A stretch of DNA of 64,000 bases, taken from assembly GCA_012932865.1 (NCBI GenBank), contig SAXG01000040.1, forward strand, positions 310,001 through 374,000. The letters are read 5' to 3'. Positions 30,650-41,914 of this stretch are shown piece after piece (the stretch's first letter is position 1; the number at the start of each line of letters is the position of its first letter). A model generated the notes under the pieces. It made no database searches. It was not told the origin of the DNA and worked only from the letters and a program-made list of their open reading frames with translations. The position numbers and the translations under genes were made by a program. The DNA comes from Amylostereum areolatum. Taxonomy: Eukaryota; Basidiomycota; Agaricomycetes; Russulales; Stereaceae.

Positions 30650-33600
30650 ATGCCGCCCGACCCCCTACGAGCGTACCCAAAGTGGTGCTGCAATCGCGCC
30701 TTTGCAACCCCGTCCGCGTACGGGAAACATCGTAAGGCCTGTTCCGCCTCTCAAAACAAGTTTTCCAACGCGCTTGCATCCCTCCGGACGAAATTCACAC
30801 CGAAACGCTTTCGCCTGGCTACTTCTGCCTCAAAGGCATCATCTCGCGGAAGGAAAGGGACTCAGGCTGATGCGGAATCTGACGATGAAAATGGGCATGG
30901 TGTGGAAGATTCGGAAGATTCAGACACGCTTGTACGTTTTCTTCCCAATCATACGAAGTACAATTCACTGACCAAAATATGTCAGTATCACAAGGAGCCT
31001 TCGGTCGCGGTGCAGATGGATGTCGAAATGCCAGCTGTTGACGAAGAACTTGAAAGATCAAAGCGCACTAGACAGCTTCCTCGACGCTATGTCCAGGACG
31101 TCACGCCCGCGCCGTCTGCCCCTCTGCCTCCGCCAACCATTGCTCCCACTCGCGCTGCTATAGACCATCGTCGAGGCCATCAAGATGCCGTGGACTCACC
31201 TCGCAACCACTTCGGCGTGTTTCGTCGGTTTTTTCTCCTCCACCTTTCCGACGCATGATCCGGAAGAACACGTTGAGGCTCCTGACCTTTCAAACACGGT
31301 CACCCCCCCCCCCCTTTGAAGCCTCTCAATCCAAGAAACTCCGATTCATCTGTCCCCCCGCCGCCGTTCCCCAACATGAACGCCTTTTGGATATGGAACT
31401 GGTACGACAATGGTTCCATACAAAAGACCTGGAGCGACTTCAAGCGCCTCATTGGCATTATTGGCCATCCCGACTTTCACCCAGAAGATGTACGTGATGC
31501 AGCCTGGTCGGCCATCCACTCGCAACTTGGGAATTCGGGTGGAGAGGGCGACGAAGGAGAATGGGTGGATATGGACGATGCCCCTGTAGGTGACGGCTGG
31601 ACTGAGGCACCCGTCTTTGTATCTATCCCAGTCAAAAATCCCACAGATGCGCACAAGTCCGTCGAGTACTGTGCAGGCAACTTCTATTACCGAAACCTCA
31701 CTACAACAATTCGCGAGAAGCTTACCGATACCTCCGCTCATGAACAGTTCCATTACCAACCTTACGAACTCCATTGGCAACCACACGCTGATTCCCCCCC
31801 GCAACGCTTACACGGTGAACTCTATACATCCGAGGCCTTTCTCAAGGCTGATCAAGAACTACAAAGCAGCCCTCGAGAACCAGGATGCGACCTTCCCCGA
31901 CATATTGTTGCAACGATGCATGGGTCAGATCAAACACATCTAACCGCGTTTGGGGACGCGCAACTTTGGCCGGGCTATCTTCTGTATGGCAACGAGTCGA
32001 AATATTGTCGCTCCCGTCCGTCCAATCACCTCTGCGAGACCGTCGCGTACTTCATTCGTGTATGTAATTATTTCTTCTTTCTCGCCTGCCGTAATCTCAT
32101 TGCAATTCAAGCTGCCACCTGACTTCAAGGACTTCGCTATTGACGAGGGGGGTTGGACAAATCCTGATAACTCTGCCTTTTTGGCTCATGTCCGCCGCGA
32201 GTTGTTCCACGCGCAGCTCCGCATACTTCTAGACGACGAATTTGTTGAAGCTTACACCCACGGCATCGTCGTCGAATGCCCCGACGGCATTATGCGCCGT
32301 TTCTATCCAAGAATTTTTACTTATGCTGCTGATTATCCTGAAAGGTTCGTCATATTCATCTGCCAGCTACCGTCTTTTTTCACCGATGGGTTCTCCTGCA
32401 GGGTCATGCTCGCGACAGTTCGGAACAAAGGACAATGTCCTTGCCCGCGGTGCTTCATCCGCATGGAGGACACGCACATGCTCGAAACGGAAAGTGATAT
32501 GGCCTTCCGGGTGCGTCACCAGCGTGTCGATGGCGATCAGCAAAGGAAAACCGTTGCAGCGGCGCGGAAGCTAATCTACCAGAAAGGTTATGGAGTGTCG
32601 AGTGCGGCAGTAGAGAGGTTACTGCAGGATAAGTCGTTGGTACCAACGGAGGTGAGACAGATCTACTTGACGTGTGATTCTCTAACTAACAACACTGCCT
32701 TTGTCACAGAATGTGTTCTCTTCGAGGTTGGGACATCTGGGCTTTAACATCAACAGCATCTTAACCCCCGACATCCTTCACGACTTTGAACTCGGGGTCT
32801 GGAAGTCGCTTTTCGTCCATCTGCTCCGCCTTGTGGAATATCCTGGTCCCGATCGCTTACATGAACTGGATCGCAGGTGCGTTTTTGTGTGTCGCTCGGG
32901 GAAAGGTGCTGAATAAGTTCTGTGATCTATCAGATATCGTGCAATACCCGTCTTTGGTTCCAACACCATCCGTAAATTCTCAAAAAATGTATCCGACCTT
33001 AAACAACTAGCTGCCAGGGACTACGAGGACCTGCTACAGGTACGATGCATCCTCCCGCCTCGTCGACTGTTGCTAAAATAATATACAGTGTGCCATACCG
33101 GTTTTTGAGGGTCTGTTACCGAACGCAGCCGACAATCGCCGCCTTCTTCGGTTGTTGTTCATCGCCGCGCACTGGCATGGACTGGCGAAATTATGCCTTC
33201 ATACAGACGAAACCGTCAAGATCCTTCAGGCTGTAACGAAGGCCCTTGGTCGAGCGCTTCGTGATTTCAAGAAAAATGTCTGCGACAAGTATGCGAACGA
33301 CGGAACTTACGCGCGAATATGAGGCCCGGCTACGCCGTGAGGCTAAGAAAGCGGAGAAGGAAGCCAAAGCCGCTGCTGTGAGTATTCTTCGTGAGCTGCC
33401 TAAGTTCACTCCGTTGATGCTGACATTTTATATCGGAATACCAGGCAGGTATCGGCAGGCGTCGAGGGGTCTCTGGGAACGCACAAGGAGGCTCGGAGAG
33501 TGCGCGTGATGCTGCTAAGCCTTCCGCGCTGGCAAAGGCAAACCACAAACTGACAAAGGGCCTGAACCTGAACACTATCAAGGTTCACAACTTGGGTGAT

Positions 33601-35052
33601 GTTCCATTCTACGTCGTTTGGACCGGGTCTACTGAATCATACGGGACCGGAAGGGTATGTCGGCCTGCTTGTTAATTGGTATAGAACTAGCTAACGTAGC
33701 GACAGATGGAAACCCAGCATCGATGGGGTAAGACACAGTACCGCCGAACGAACAAGAAGGACTTTATCATCCAAATCATTCGCATCGACCACCGGCAGCG
33801 GCGGGCGCGGGCTATCCAACGCGCGCACCAGGAGATCCCAGAGTTCATAAGCCATCTGGCTATTGATGACTCAACCCAGAATCACATAGGGAAGACGGAG
33901 AACCACCCTCTAGACCTGCCCGATTTCTACCAGAGACACGCTCTCGATCCTGCCACAAAGGTGTGCCATGCGACTTATCATGTCTTCTCTTGATACTCAT
34001 TTACATTCGACAGGGATTCTCTCGAAAGTTATACGAGCACCTTCTCCAGCGCATACAGGACATTCAAAGTGACGAACGGGATCGGACAGTGCTGAATCTT
34101 CGAGCCAACCTCTCCTCGACAAACCGCCCTCCTCCAAGAACAACCGATGTTATAATCAAGCGGAATCGGTTGTACCAGCATGCTACCATGACGGCGCACT
34201 ACACGGCTTACGACGTTCGCCGGGACCAAGACGTCCTAGGCCCCGATACGCCTCGGCACAACATCATGCTCCTTGCCGCCCCTCCAGACGCAGCAAACAA
34301 TGAAAACGGGCTATCACCTTACTGCTACGCGCGCGTGCTTGGAATATACCACGCTAACGTCATCTACACGCATCCAGATACCCTAGATTACGGCTCAAGG
34401 CGTGTCGACCTTTTATAGGTGCGTTGGTACAAGCAAGAGGCGTTTCCAGCCGGTAATGCCTGGGACGATCTCTCCCTCGAGAAGATCGCGTTTCAGCCTT
34501 CAAGCGATGAAGACTCGTTTGGATTCATCGACCCGTCCTCCATCTTGCGCGGCAGCCATATCGTGCCACGGTTCGCAGGCCAACGCAAGTATCCGGATGG
34601 TGTCGGTGCATCGGCCTTGGCACGGGAAGGCGAGGATTGGGATGAATATTATGTGACTCGGTGCATCTGTTACAACACCTCGTGATAATTATCTCATGAT
34701 GTTGAATAGGTTCGTAGACCGCGATATCATAATGCGTCAACACTGGGGTTGCGGTGTTGGCCATACGTATTCGCGCTCAGACGAGGCGAGAGAGAACGCG
34801 GCCAGACAAAGTGGCTCGGCCCCACCCCAGTTCAGTTTTGATGAGCCAGACAGTGAGCCCGAAGACTCCAAAGACGATACCATGCCATCTTCCCCAGCAC
34901 AACACCGCACTCGACGCCCGCTATCCACTTACACTGACGAGAGGCAGGAGGTACCACCCGATGAATGTTTCGGCTCTGACGACGAAGCCGATAATGACAT
35001 CTCGGATTGGGAAGACACCGATATCGACGACATCGACGGTGGTTTTGATTAA
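30650..35052 (+). pseudogene. Plavaka-type DNA transposase, several lesions
   Basis: DNA transposase of the Plavaka family known from basidiomycetes. The start MPPDPLRAYPKWCCNRAF belongs to a C2H2-like finger (C-x-C-N ... H-x3-C). Then: NAFWIWNWYDNGSIQKTW, LYTSEAFLKADQEL, VATMHGSDQTHLTAFGDAQL, LFHAQLRILLDDEFVEAY, VVECPDGIMRRFYPRIFTY, GQCPCPRCFIRMEDTHML, ILTPDILHDFELGVWKSLF, IAAHWHGLAKL, YGTGRMETQHRWGKTQYRR, CYARVLGIYHANV and FVDRDIIMRQHWGCGVGH before an acidic tail. Introns are 54-90 bp. Lesions: a shift in a T run (31229-31234), one in a run of twelve C (31303-31314), one near 33293, and TAG at 34416-34418 where relatives have Trp. Unlikely to be active as sequenced. Confidence 0.85.
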
Positions 35053-35087
35053 CGTGTATCCAATGTGTAACAATAACATACTGAATC

Positions 35088-35630
35088 CTATGTATCCCTG
35101 CGCGACTGACCGTCCTTCTGCCCACTCTGAAGTTCATGCAAGGCCACCATTGCGTTGGCCAGATCACGCTGGGCTGCCTTCAGTTTCTCCTGCTCCTGCT
35201 GGTAGGCTTTGCTGATGTTCTTTGCCACGAAGAACCACCTCTGAAGCTCAATGCACGTCTTCCATTCGACGAGGTAGTACTCATTTATCTCAGATATGAG
35301 CTCGCGCTCGGACGCTATGCGCTTGACGGCTTCATCGTAGAGAGCATGGTGGGCGTCGTCGACGTCATCTAAGGGATGGTGAGCGGTGCGAAGAGACAGA
35401 GGGGTGAGCCATTACTCACAGAGAGCGGGAACTTCAGCCGCTAAGTATTCTTCGGCCTCCTCCTCCACCTCGGCATCTGAAGAGCGGGGACCGGTTAGCT
35501 TACATGGATTGAAGTTAGAACTCCATGACGCACCTGATATGGGTATTATCCAGGGACATAAAGAAGGTCCATTCGGGTTCGTGAATATACGTTCGTAGAC
35601 TTCGTGAGCATAGTCCGACCCGTCAGGCAT
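35088..35630 (-). CDS. Small coiled-coil protein, three exons
   Basis: Exons 35630-35534, 35476-35420 and 35368-35088 join in phase (144 residues). It starts MPDGSDYAHEVYERIFTNPN, has an acidic stretch (EVEEEAEEYLAA), then a long helix with LISEINEYYLVEWKTCIELQ and YQQEQEKLKAAQRDLANAM, a likely coiled coil, ending GQSRRDT. Introns are 57 and 51 bp. Its stop codon lies only 36 bp from the Plavaka stop, in convergent orientation. Function unknown; its coiled C-terminus is similar in style to gene F (40285-41783). Confidence 0.6.
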
Positions 35631-35910
35631 GATGAAGTCAATGAAGGGGATTTACGCGAACGCCGTCATGACGTACTTAAATACATAAATAGTCACGTGA
35701 CCGAGTTTGACGGTTGTTGCCAAAGTCTTTCTGTCAGTTTCCCCCACCGCCGGTCACGGCTGCACCGTGGCATAGTGTCCCCTGTGGTCCGCATTTCCCT
35801 CATCGTACCCTGCTCTTATGTCTACTTGAACCTGCTTATCCTCCACCCTTTTCCTTGCGCGACGAGGCTCTCGATGATGACAACGACAAGTTCCAACCAC
35901 CTACTACCTC

Positions 35911-36193
35911 ATGGCCAAGGAAATCGTGTTCAGTAGGCTCGGCAACACCGGCACTATCACCAAGGGTTTGAAGGTGTGTGCTTTCTCCTCATCACTATGT
36001 TTACCACTCTGAACCGTCCTCCATTGTCCTCACCGTTGTCTTCTCACCAAGGTCGCTGGTTACCTCGAGCGAGGCCAACACCTCGAGAACCCCAGTTGGC
36101 GGTATCTCCTCCGCTTCCGACTGCGAGATCACCCGCGCGTACAAGATATCTGGGTCAGGCATTTTGCTTATCGCATTCATTGTCCCTCGCAAG
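35911..36193 (+). pseudogene. Fragment resembling the DUF1752 (areA-like) N-terminus
   Basis: Two exons (35911-35973 and 36052-36193) give MAKEIVFSRLGNTGTITKGL and then VAGYLERGQHLENPSWRYLL. The core L-E-x-G-x-x-L-E-N-x-S-W-R is the hallmark of the DUF1752/areA-like segment of fungal nitrogen-regulatory-type proteins. After IHCPSQ the similarity ends, and the next recognisable segment downstream is a cyclin. A short piece of a larger host gene, probably captured or left behind. Confidence 0.4.
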
Positions 36194-36243
36194 GTCCGTC
36201 TTCTCTCTGTCTCCATCGTACATCCCCACTGACCTCTTTCCAG

Positions 36244-37032
36244 ACCGACTCCTTTCAATCCAACATATTCCCTCCCGCACCGTCTGCCGGGCCCTCCCTG
36301 ACCGCCGCCGAGTACTTTCAGGCAGGAATGCCACCCCCAACCTGGTCAGCCTCGAAAACAGGCTAGTTAGTGCCGCGTCCAGGATCGCGATTCCAATGCC
36401 ACCCCACCCCGTTGTCGGCCCCTACACCTTTGTACTCAACCAACACCTTCACCAGCCTCGGCCCCGATGTCTTCTCATCTGGTCAAAGTGTCCAATGAGC
36501 CCATATCAACAGAGCCTGGCATCGAAAGTCTCGCCTACGCCCATGACGTCGCCTACCCAAGTTCATACTCATTTGCGCCACCAATCCCTATCTGTCGACG
36601 TGTGTATTTTTCCTCGCCCTCTTTTCACTCCCGCCATACTGATCTAGCTCCAGAACAACCACCCCAACGCGCTCCAAACACTCCTAAAGCTCCGGCAGGC
36701 CGTTACCGCTACTGTCAGGGGTCGGTTTCGAAGTCCCGCGACGCTCACCGTGGCCGCAAAGTACCTCGACGGACTCGTCCCCGAAGAACAAGCACTGGGC
36801 GGCGTACGCGCTGCATCTTCGACATCAGCAGAGATCAACCTCATGGAGAAGCGACTGTTCTTCCTGCTCGACTAGGATCTTCGGTTCGACGAGGAAGAGG
36901 CCTGCAGCTTCTTTGCGCACTTTATGCCCCTGCCTGTACGATCGGAAGCAAGACAGAAAGCAGTCAGCAAGGTCACCGAAGCGGGCAAGGCAGCGTGCTC
37001 AGGCGCAGATGCCGCCCACGCCGCCGTATAAT
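36244..37032 (+). pseudogene. Pcl-type cyclin fragment with a stop in the cyclin box
   Basis: The segment SLTAAEYFQAGMPPPTW (about 36292) resembles the start of fungal Pcl-type cyclins. About 36650-37030 encodes NALQTLLKLRQAVTATVRGR, SPATLTVAAKYLDGLVP and EINLMEKRLFFLLD*DLRFDE, the second half of a cyclin box. The asterisk is TAG at 36873-36875 where relatives have Tyr. The part between (36360-36600), which should hold the first helices of the box, is not readable in one frame. Cyclins of this type partner a Pho85-like kinase; this copy cannot encode a complete one. Confidence 0.5.
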
Positions 37033-37850
37033 GCCGACATTCACCATGTTGTGCCACCGCCACCGCCCTGTACGCAAACGAAGGCCGCTCTGGCGCAGGT
37101 CCTCATCAAGGATGGCGAAGATGCTCACTCATCGCGACCGTGGTCGTTCAGAGCTCCGTGGTCGATAAGATGCTCTGTGTGGGCTGCTGAAGGACTCTCT
37201 GCTCACCTCGGATCTTCCAGCCACAAAGGAGCTGGTCGTCCGTCGCCCACTCACCTCAATTCCAACAATGCAATTCAACGTCCAACATCGCATCTCTCCC
37301 GCCCGCTCCTCCACCGTCCTCTCCGTCCTTCTTCCTGGCCTCTTTTCCTCAATCAAATCCCCCAAGAACTCGGCAATGAACGGTACCTCTATACCGCCGT
37401 CCCCTCCAAACCCACGCGGTCGCCGCCTTCGAACACATATATCAATACCCCCTCGTCCTTTGTACCAACACCGGCTTTGTTACCACCGTCTGAACCTGAT
37501 CGTCTTACAACACATGCCCATCTCTCCAACACCGCACTTGCGAGGGCACCTTTCGTGATGTGCAAAAGGCACGGCATGTCAACAATCTGGTCGGTAAGGC
37601 CGTTCCCATCCCGATTCCATCGACATACTCACAGACCTTTCCTCGTTCCATTCAGATATCGCCGTCAATCACTATGCGATATCTGGCCTCTTCAAGATAT
37701 ACCCACCGTCTTCGCTGCCACTACTACCGCCACCCCGCCACCTCCAGGCCAACTCTCCCCGTTTAATGCACATAGAAGAAACACGCAACTTCCTCCCCCC
37801 CAGTCTCTACAAATCACGCATCCTCCCCTCTCACAACCCCCCGTAAATAT

Positions 37851-38045
37851 GGCCAATGCCCCTTCGACCTCTGACGGCGACATCAACGGCCCTGCCTCGC
37901 TGCGTGGATCTGTGCACAAAGTCTTGCGTCAATCGCGGACTTTGTGCAGTGTCCTGCAGACAGCCTTATGCTACCTGAAAGCCATTCGGCCCAAGATCCC
38001 GGAACTCGCTCAACAAGAACGTGAAGGCCATGGCGTCCGTGGCTG
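37851..38045 (+). pseudogene. Pho80/Pcl-like cyclin fragment
   Basis: The frame MANAPSTSDGDINGPASLRG is followed by RQSRTLCSVLQTALCYLKAI and RPKIPELAQQE, a segment I recognise from the start of the cyclin fold in Pho80-like basidiomycete cyclins. The rest of that domain (the LASKF and LE-RLW part) is missing. Next come unrelated codons, so this is a second cyclin piece, not a continuation of the one at 36244-37032. Confidence 0.4.
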
Positions 38046-38400
38046 AGCTCGATCAGAGCTACTGTGCCATTCTGGTCGCCGAAGCAGGCTACGGCTCGGG
38101 GGACGTGCCGAGCGGGTTTTGTACGGCGGGATTCTCAAGTCTGAATGCGGCGTTCATCGTCTCGTTGGGCGTCGACCTCGTCTTCCAGGTGCGTGTGTCT
38201 GGTCACCTGTCTGCGGTTGGGAGACGGATGAAAGTGGTACTGACGGGATCTCCAGTTGTACATGCTCTTCCTGAACTGGAGGTTCTCAAAGCGCTTGGAG
38301 CACTACACGAGCATGAAAGGACCTTTCTATGGAGGTCGGTGTTCACGCTTGTTCGGGGATGGAGATAGACTGACCGGGAGCAGGGTACTGCAATGCTTAA
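38030..38400 (+). pseudogene. Fragment of an unidentified membrane-like protein
   Basis: A first stretch (about 38030-38189) encodes ELDQSYCAILVAEAGYGSGD and FSSLNAAFIVSLGVDLVFQ. After an intron-like gap (GTGCGTGTG to CCAG) a second (38254-38335) encodes LYMLFLNWRFSKRLEHYTSM and KGPFYGG. Hydrophobic spacing suggests membrane helices. I could not name the parent gene. It lies in the same orientation as the cyclin pieces. Confidence 0.3.
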
Positions 38401-39013
38401 CGCGCTTCGACCGGACCGCAAGCGGACGCGTTCAAGAGCCGCGCGCGGGGTCAGAGAGTTCATTTCCTTGCTCCGTCTTTCGCACTCTGTTTTCGAACAA
38501 GGACGTTTCTTTTGTTCCACATTGACGAACCCCTTACGACTTTACGACAGCTTACCCGCGGCCGAGGACCTCCTTTCGCAGGAAATGTCCGACGACACCA
38601 TTCTCGATGACTACCCGATTCATGCCCCTACTACACGGAAGAAGTCATGGCGCTGCCTACCTTACAAGACAAACACCATCGCCATGCTAACCTCCCCTGG
38701 GGGAGGCTCCCCGGTCTTCCAGCACGGGAGATCAGGTGTTGTGAACATGCTCTTTGTGAAGCTCTCAAATGGTTGGTGGTTACGGGCAGGAAAGGAGCCG
38801 TTTCCGTATGCATCGGCAGTAGCTATATGTAATCATATACATCTGTATGAAACAATATTGACGCCAAGTGGGATTGAAGTCCAAACACAATGACAACTCA
38901 AAGAACTTTAGGTGATCATATAATGAAACTATGGCAGTACATGATCCGACACTGATTAACAACTGTCAGAATGTTAGCTGAGGTTAAGGCTGGATAAGGC
39001 CTCATCTTGCTCG
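38401..39013. other. Mostly non-coding, no firm gene
   Basis: A plus-strand frame (38393-38893) contains LYDSLPAAEDLLSQEMSDDT, but I cannot tie it to a family or to splice sites. The remainder is AT-rich without exons. Confidence 0.4.
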
Positions 39014-39595
39014 TCATTTTGTAGGAAGCTCATCATGGAATAACATAATCCCCTTGAGTTCCTGATGTTTGACACGGGCACTGGTGTCATTCGCATATTG
39101 ACCGGAGTTCATGATTTGCTCCACAAGGGTGACCGCCCGTTTGCCTATTCCGCTGCGCCAGTCGTTGAGGCGGTCGCAAGCCTGGATGATGTTATTATTT
39201 TATATGCAACTCGGACATGACTCCGACATGACGGAAAGGCCACTTACTAGCTTGACTATAGCGGCATTTTCTTCGTCCTTCACATTGAGCTCGAGGTCAG
39301 GGAACTCCTCGTCCCAAGAAGCCTGCAGTGCGTTGGCGAAGTCAACGTGTTCGTTCGTACCAAAGGGGTCGTCGCAGGTGCCGGCCCAGTCGATGACGCT
39401 GCGAATGGCCTGATGCCACTGAGCGATCGCGACCAGATCGCGAGTGTCAAAGGGAAGGTCCGCAAACTTGAGTTTGCTGTACGACTTTTTGATGGCGACG
39501 GCCTTCATGTCGATGTCTTTGACAGCGGCTGCGGTCCCGACAGTGTCGAGTTTGAGGCCCATCTGCGCCGCAAAAGTGTCAGGGAGGTACCACAA
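39014..39595 (-). CDS. Hypothetical protein, C-terminal exons
   Basis: Exon A (about 39595-39248) encodes MGLKLDTVGTAAAVKDIDMK, FDTRDLVAIAQWHQAIRSVI, FANALQASWDEEFPDLELN and VKDEENAAIVKL. A GTAAGT donor and a 66 bp intron lead to exon B (39181-39014) with ACDRLNDWRSGIGKRAVTLV and the end FHDELPTK. The style resembles the start of basidiomycete DUF6532-like proteins, but the fit is loose. Upstream exons are likely in the repeat region above 39600. Confidence 0.45.
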
Positions 39596-39662
39596 TATTC
39601 AGTTACTTTTACCTTATATACATGGAATACCCCACGAGGTGAAACCAGGAGCCGAGTCGGCT

Positions 39663-39990
39663 CACCCCACGTTGGCCCACGGGGGTCTTCCTGGCGGTGC
39701 ACATGGGCCGGGCCCACGGCTTCTACTGTGTAGTATCTACTACACTGCACCTTCAATACAGTCATGAACTTCCAGTTTTCTCCTTAGTATATGTCTGTGA
39801 AGCTCTCCGAATGGCCCACGTAGGTTGAACTCGGCTCGTCCTCCGTGTTACCTTGATGGGCCCACGCTGATGTAACCGCGGCTCCTCAGCCGTGCAGATG
39901 GGCCGGGCCCACGGTCGTTGACCCAGGTGTTCACTTGATCGGCTCACGCCGATGTAACCACGGCTCCTCAGCCGTGCAGATGGGCCGGGC
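39663..39990 (+). repeat. GGGCCGGGCCCACGG-containing direct repeats
   Basis: Two close copies, 39879-39913 and 39960-39994, share CGGCTCCTCAGCCGTGCAGA followed by TGGGCCGGGCCCACGG. A third, diverged copy lies near 39690-39722. The unit contains the palindromes CCGTGGGC/GCCCACGG and GGGCCC. No gene is supported in 39600-40284. Confidence 0.75.
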
Positions 39991-40284
39991 CCACGGCTGT
40001 TTCTATGCAGCTACGCGCATGTCTATACCCTCACAGTGTACATACCATGTGTCCCAGTTCTTCAATTATATCCCTGAAAATGTCATAATGTCCTACATTT
40101 CCTGTGAGGGCCTCTCCTTTCATCTCACTCATGTCCGCGATACCATTTCGGCTCTGTGGCAGTGGGTACCGATCATTTCCTTATTAAAAACGGGATGCCA
40201 CAGGATATGGATTCGATACTGGCGAGACCAAAATATACCAGATACTCTAATACATCGACCATCCAAAGTATGCTTACTACTCCA

Positions 40285-41783
40285 TCACGGCCGTCCAAAG
40301 TATGCTTCGTATATAACCAACGCATTCCGAATGCTGTCGCTGACCTCCTTCTGGCCGCCCCAAAGCATAAGGTACTGCAACCTCAATTCACTTATGGCTT
40401 TGTACTCCCGCTGAAGGAGAAATAGCTCTCCCCGCAGGGCTGTATGGGAAGGCGACATGTTAGGCTTACAAGTGTCAAGTATGTTCAATTTCTTACCAGC
40501 GAGTTCCACCTGAGCCATCTCCTCTTCACTGTTAGCAAACGTTAATTCAGCTATTGAACCCGACCATGTCAGAAATCATAGTGATACCGGAAAGGTTGGC
40601 TTACCTGTGGTCCCGAGGCCACTATCGGCAAGCTCCTCGGCATCACTATCACCAAAGGACAAGCCGGCTTGGGTAGGGTCGGTAAATATTATTCAGAAAT
40701 ACAATGCTCGACATACCTGTGACCTGTAAGTCGGACGGCTCGGTCGCTAAGGTCCCAGCCACATCAGCACTTATCTCCCGAGCACAGGTTACTCACGGTC
40801 AAGATTCATATCTTCGTCACTGTCTCCGAACGACAAGCCGACTATGCCATAGGTGAGCCGAGAAGGAGAACACGAATATGTGAGGACCGCTGACCTGTGA
40901 CCGCGAGATCGGCAGGAATCGGCTCCTCCGTATCGCTGTCTCCAAACGACAACCCAGCTATGTGCTGGGTCAGCCGAGAAGGAGAGCCCGAACATGTGAG
41001 AACTGCTTACCTGTGACCGCGAGGTCAGCAGAAATAAGCTCCTCCGTATCGCTGTCTCCGAACGACAACCCAGCTGTGTGATAGGTCGGCCAAGAGGTAC
41101 CGCCCGAATATGTGAGGTTCGCATACCTGTGACCGCGAGATCGGAAGGAATAGGCTCCTCCGTATCGCTGTCTCCAAACGACAAGCCGGCTATGCCAATA
41201 GGTCAGCCGAGAAGGGGAAACTGAGTATGTCAGACGTGCCGGTGACATGCAGGTCTGATGGTCCCGATACGGAAGACACCTCCTCTACATCACTGTCGGG
41301 AAAAGACAGCCCCACTGTTGTCTATGTTAGTTCGGTTGGTCAGAAGGAAGCCGAACTGAAACTCGGCTCACTTGTTCGTTCCATGTCATCGACCGTGGCC
41401 GCCGTGTCACGTCGGGCGCCACCTATGTACTCGTGAGGTAAGTGGCGTGAATGGGCTAGACGCGTACCACACAGACGAGTGGCACCAGTTGAGGGAGCGG
41501 TGGTCGAGGGTTCCATAGCCGGCACACCCCTCCCGTGCTCGACTCTTCCATTTTGTAAGGAGAGCCCACTGTGCAAGGGGTTAGAGAATGCTTTGAGAGT
41601 ATAAATCAGTCTCATTGATCATGAGGGGACAAAATCCATACCGAAGATCTCCTTGGCATCCAGAGCCTTGACGGCGGCATCAACTTCGGCCCTTTCGGGC
41701 GCTTTGAATGTGTGCCGACTTCCTTTACAGAAAGAGACTTAGCCCATATGCTTCCAACACGGAAAACTGTACTTACCGTTCAT
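40285..41783 (-). CDS. Gene F: protein built from tandemly duplicated exons
   Basis: Downstream of an ATG at 41516 (MEPSTTAPSTGATRLC) the exons run in phase through an array of repeated exons (41314-40605) encoding GLSFGDSDTEEPIPADLAVT-like units, then a helical C-terminus (ALRGELFLLQREYKAISELR, exon 40439-40285, stop at 40285). All array introns are phase 1, so each exon is symmetric. Two further exons (41783 to about 41644, MNGSRHTFKAPERAEVDAAV) just upstream may belong to the same gene; their link to the 41516 region is uncertain. Repeats are acidic (Asp/Glu-rich). Function unknown. Divergent from gene G, 131 bp apart. Confidence 0.6.
40605..41314 (-). repeat. Tandem exon-intron array, 116-bp unit
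   Basis: Full units: exons 41189-41127, 41073-41011 and 40957-40895, each 63 nt, separated by 53 nt introns (period exactly 116). A partial unit (40841-40797) and an outlying 63 nt copy (40667-40605) follow; 40746-40717 is a short in-phase exon, and 41314-41240 is a diverged first unit. Donors read GTATGC, GTAAGC and GTCAGC; acceptors read CACAG, CATAG and CATAG. Introns are themselves similar (CTCACATATTCGG-like), showing that exon and intron were copied together. Confidence 0.85.
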
Positions 41784-41914
41784 CCTGGTGTACAATGATA
41801 AGAAGATGAGATCGTAAGCGCCAACAATTGATGACTTTCATTGTCACGTGGAAAGAAAAAATTTCCAACGCCACAACCGCGCGCTTCGCCTCTTTGCCGT
41901 CTTTCTCCCCAATC

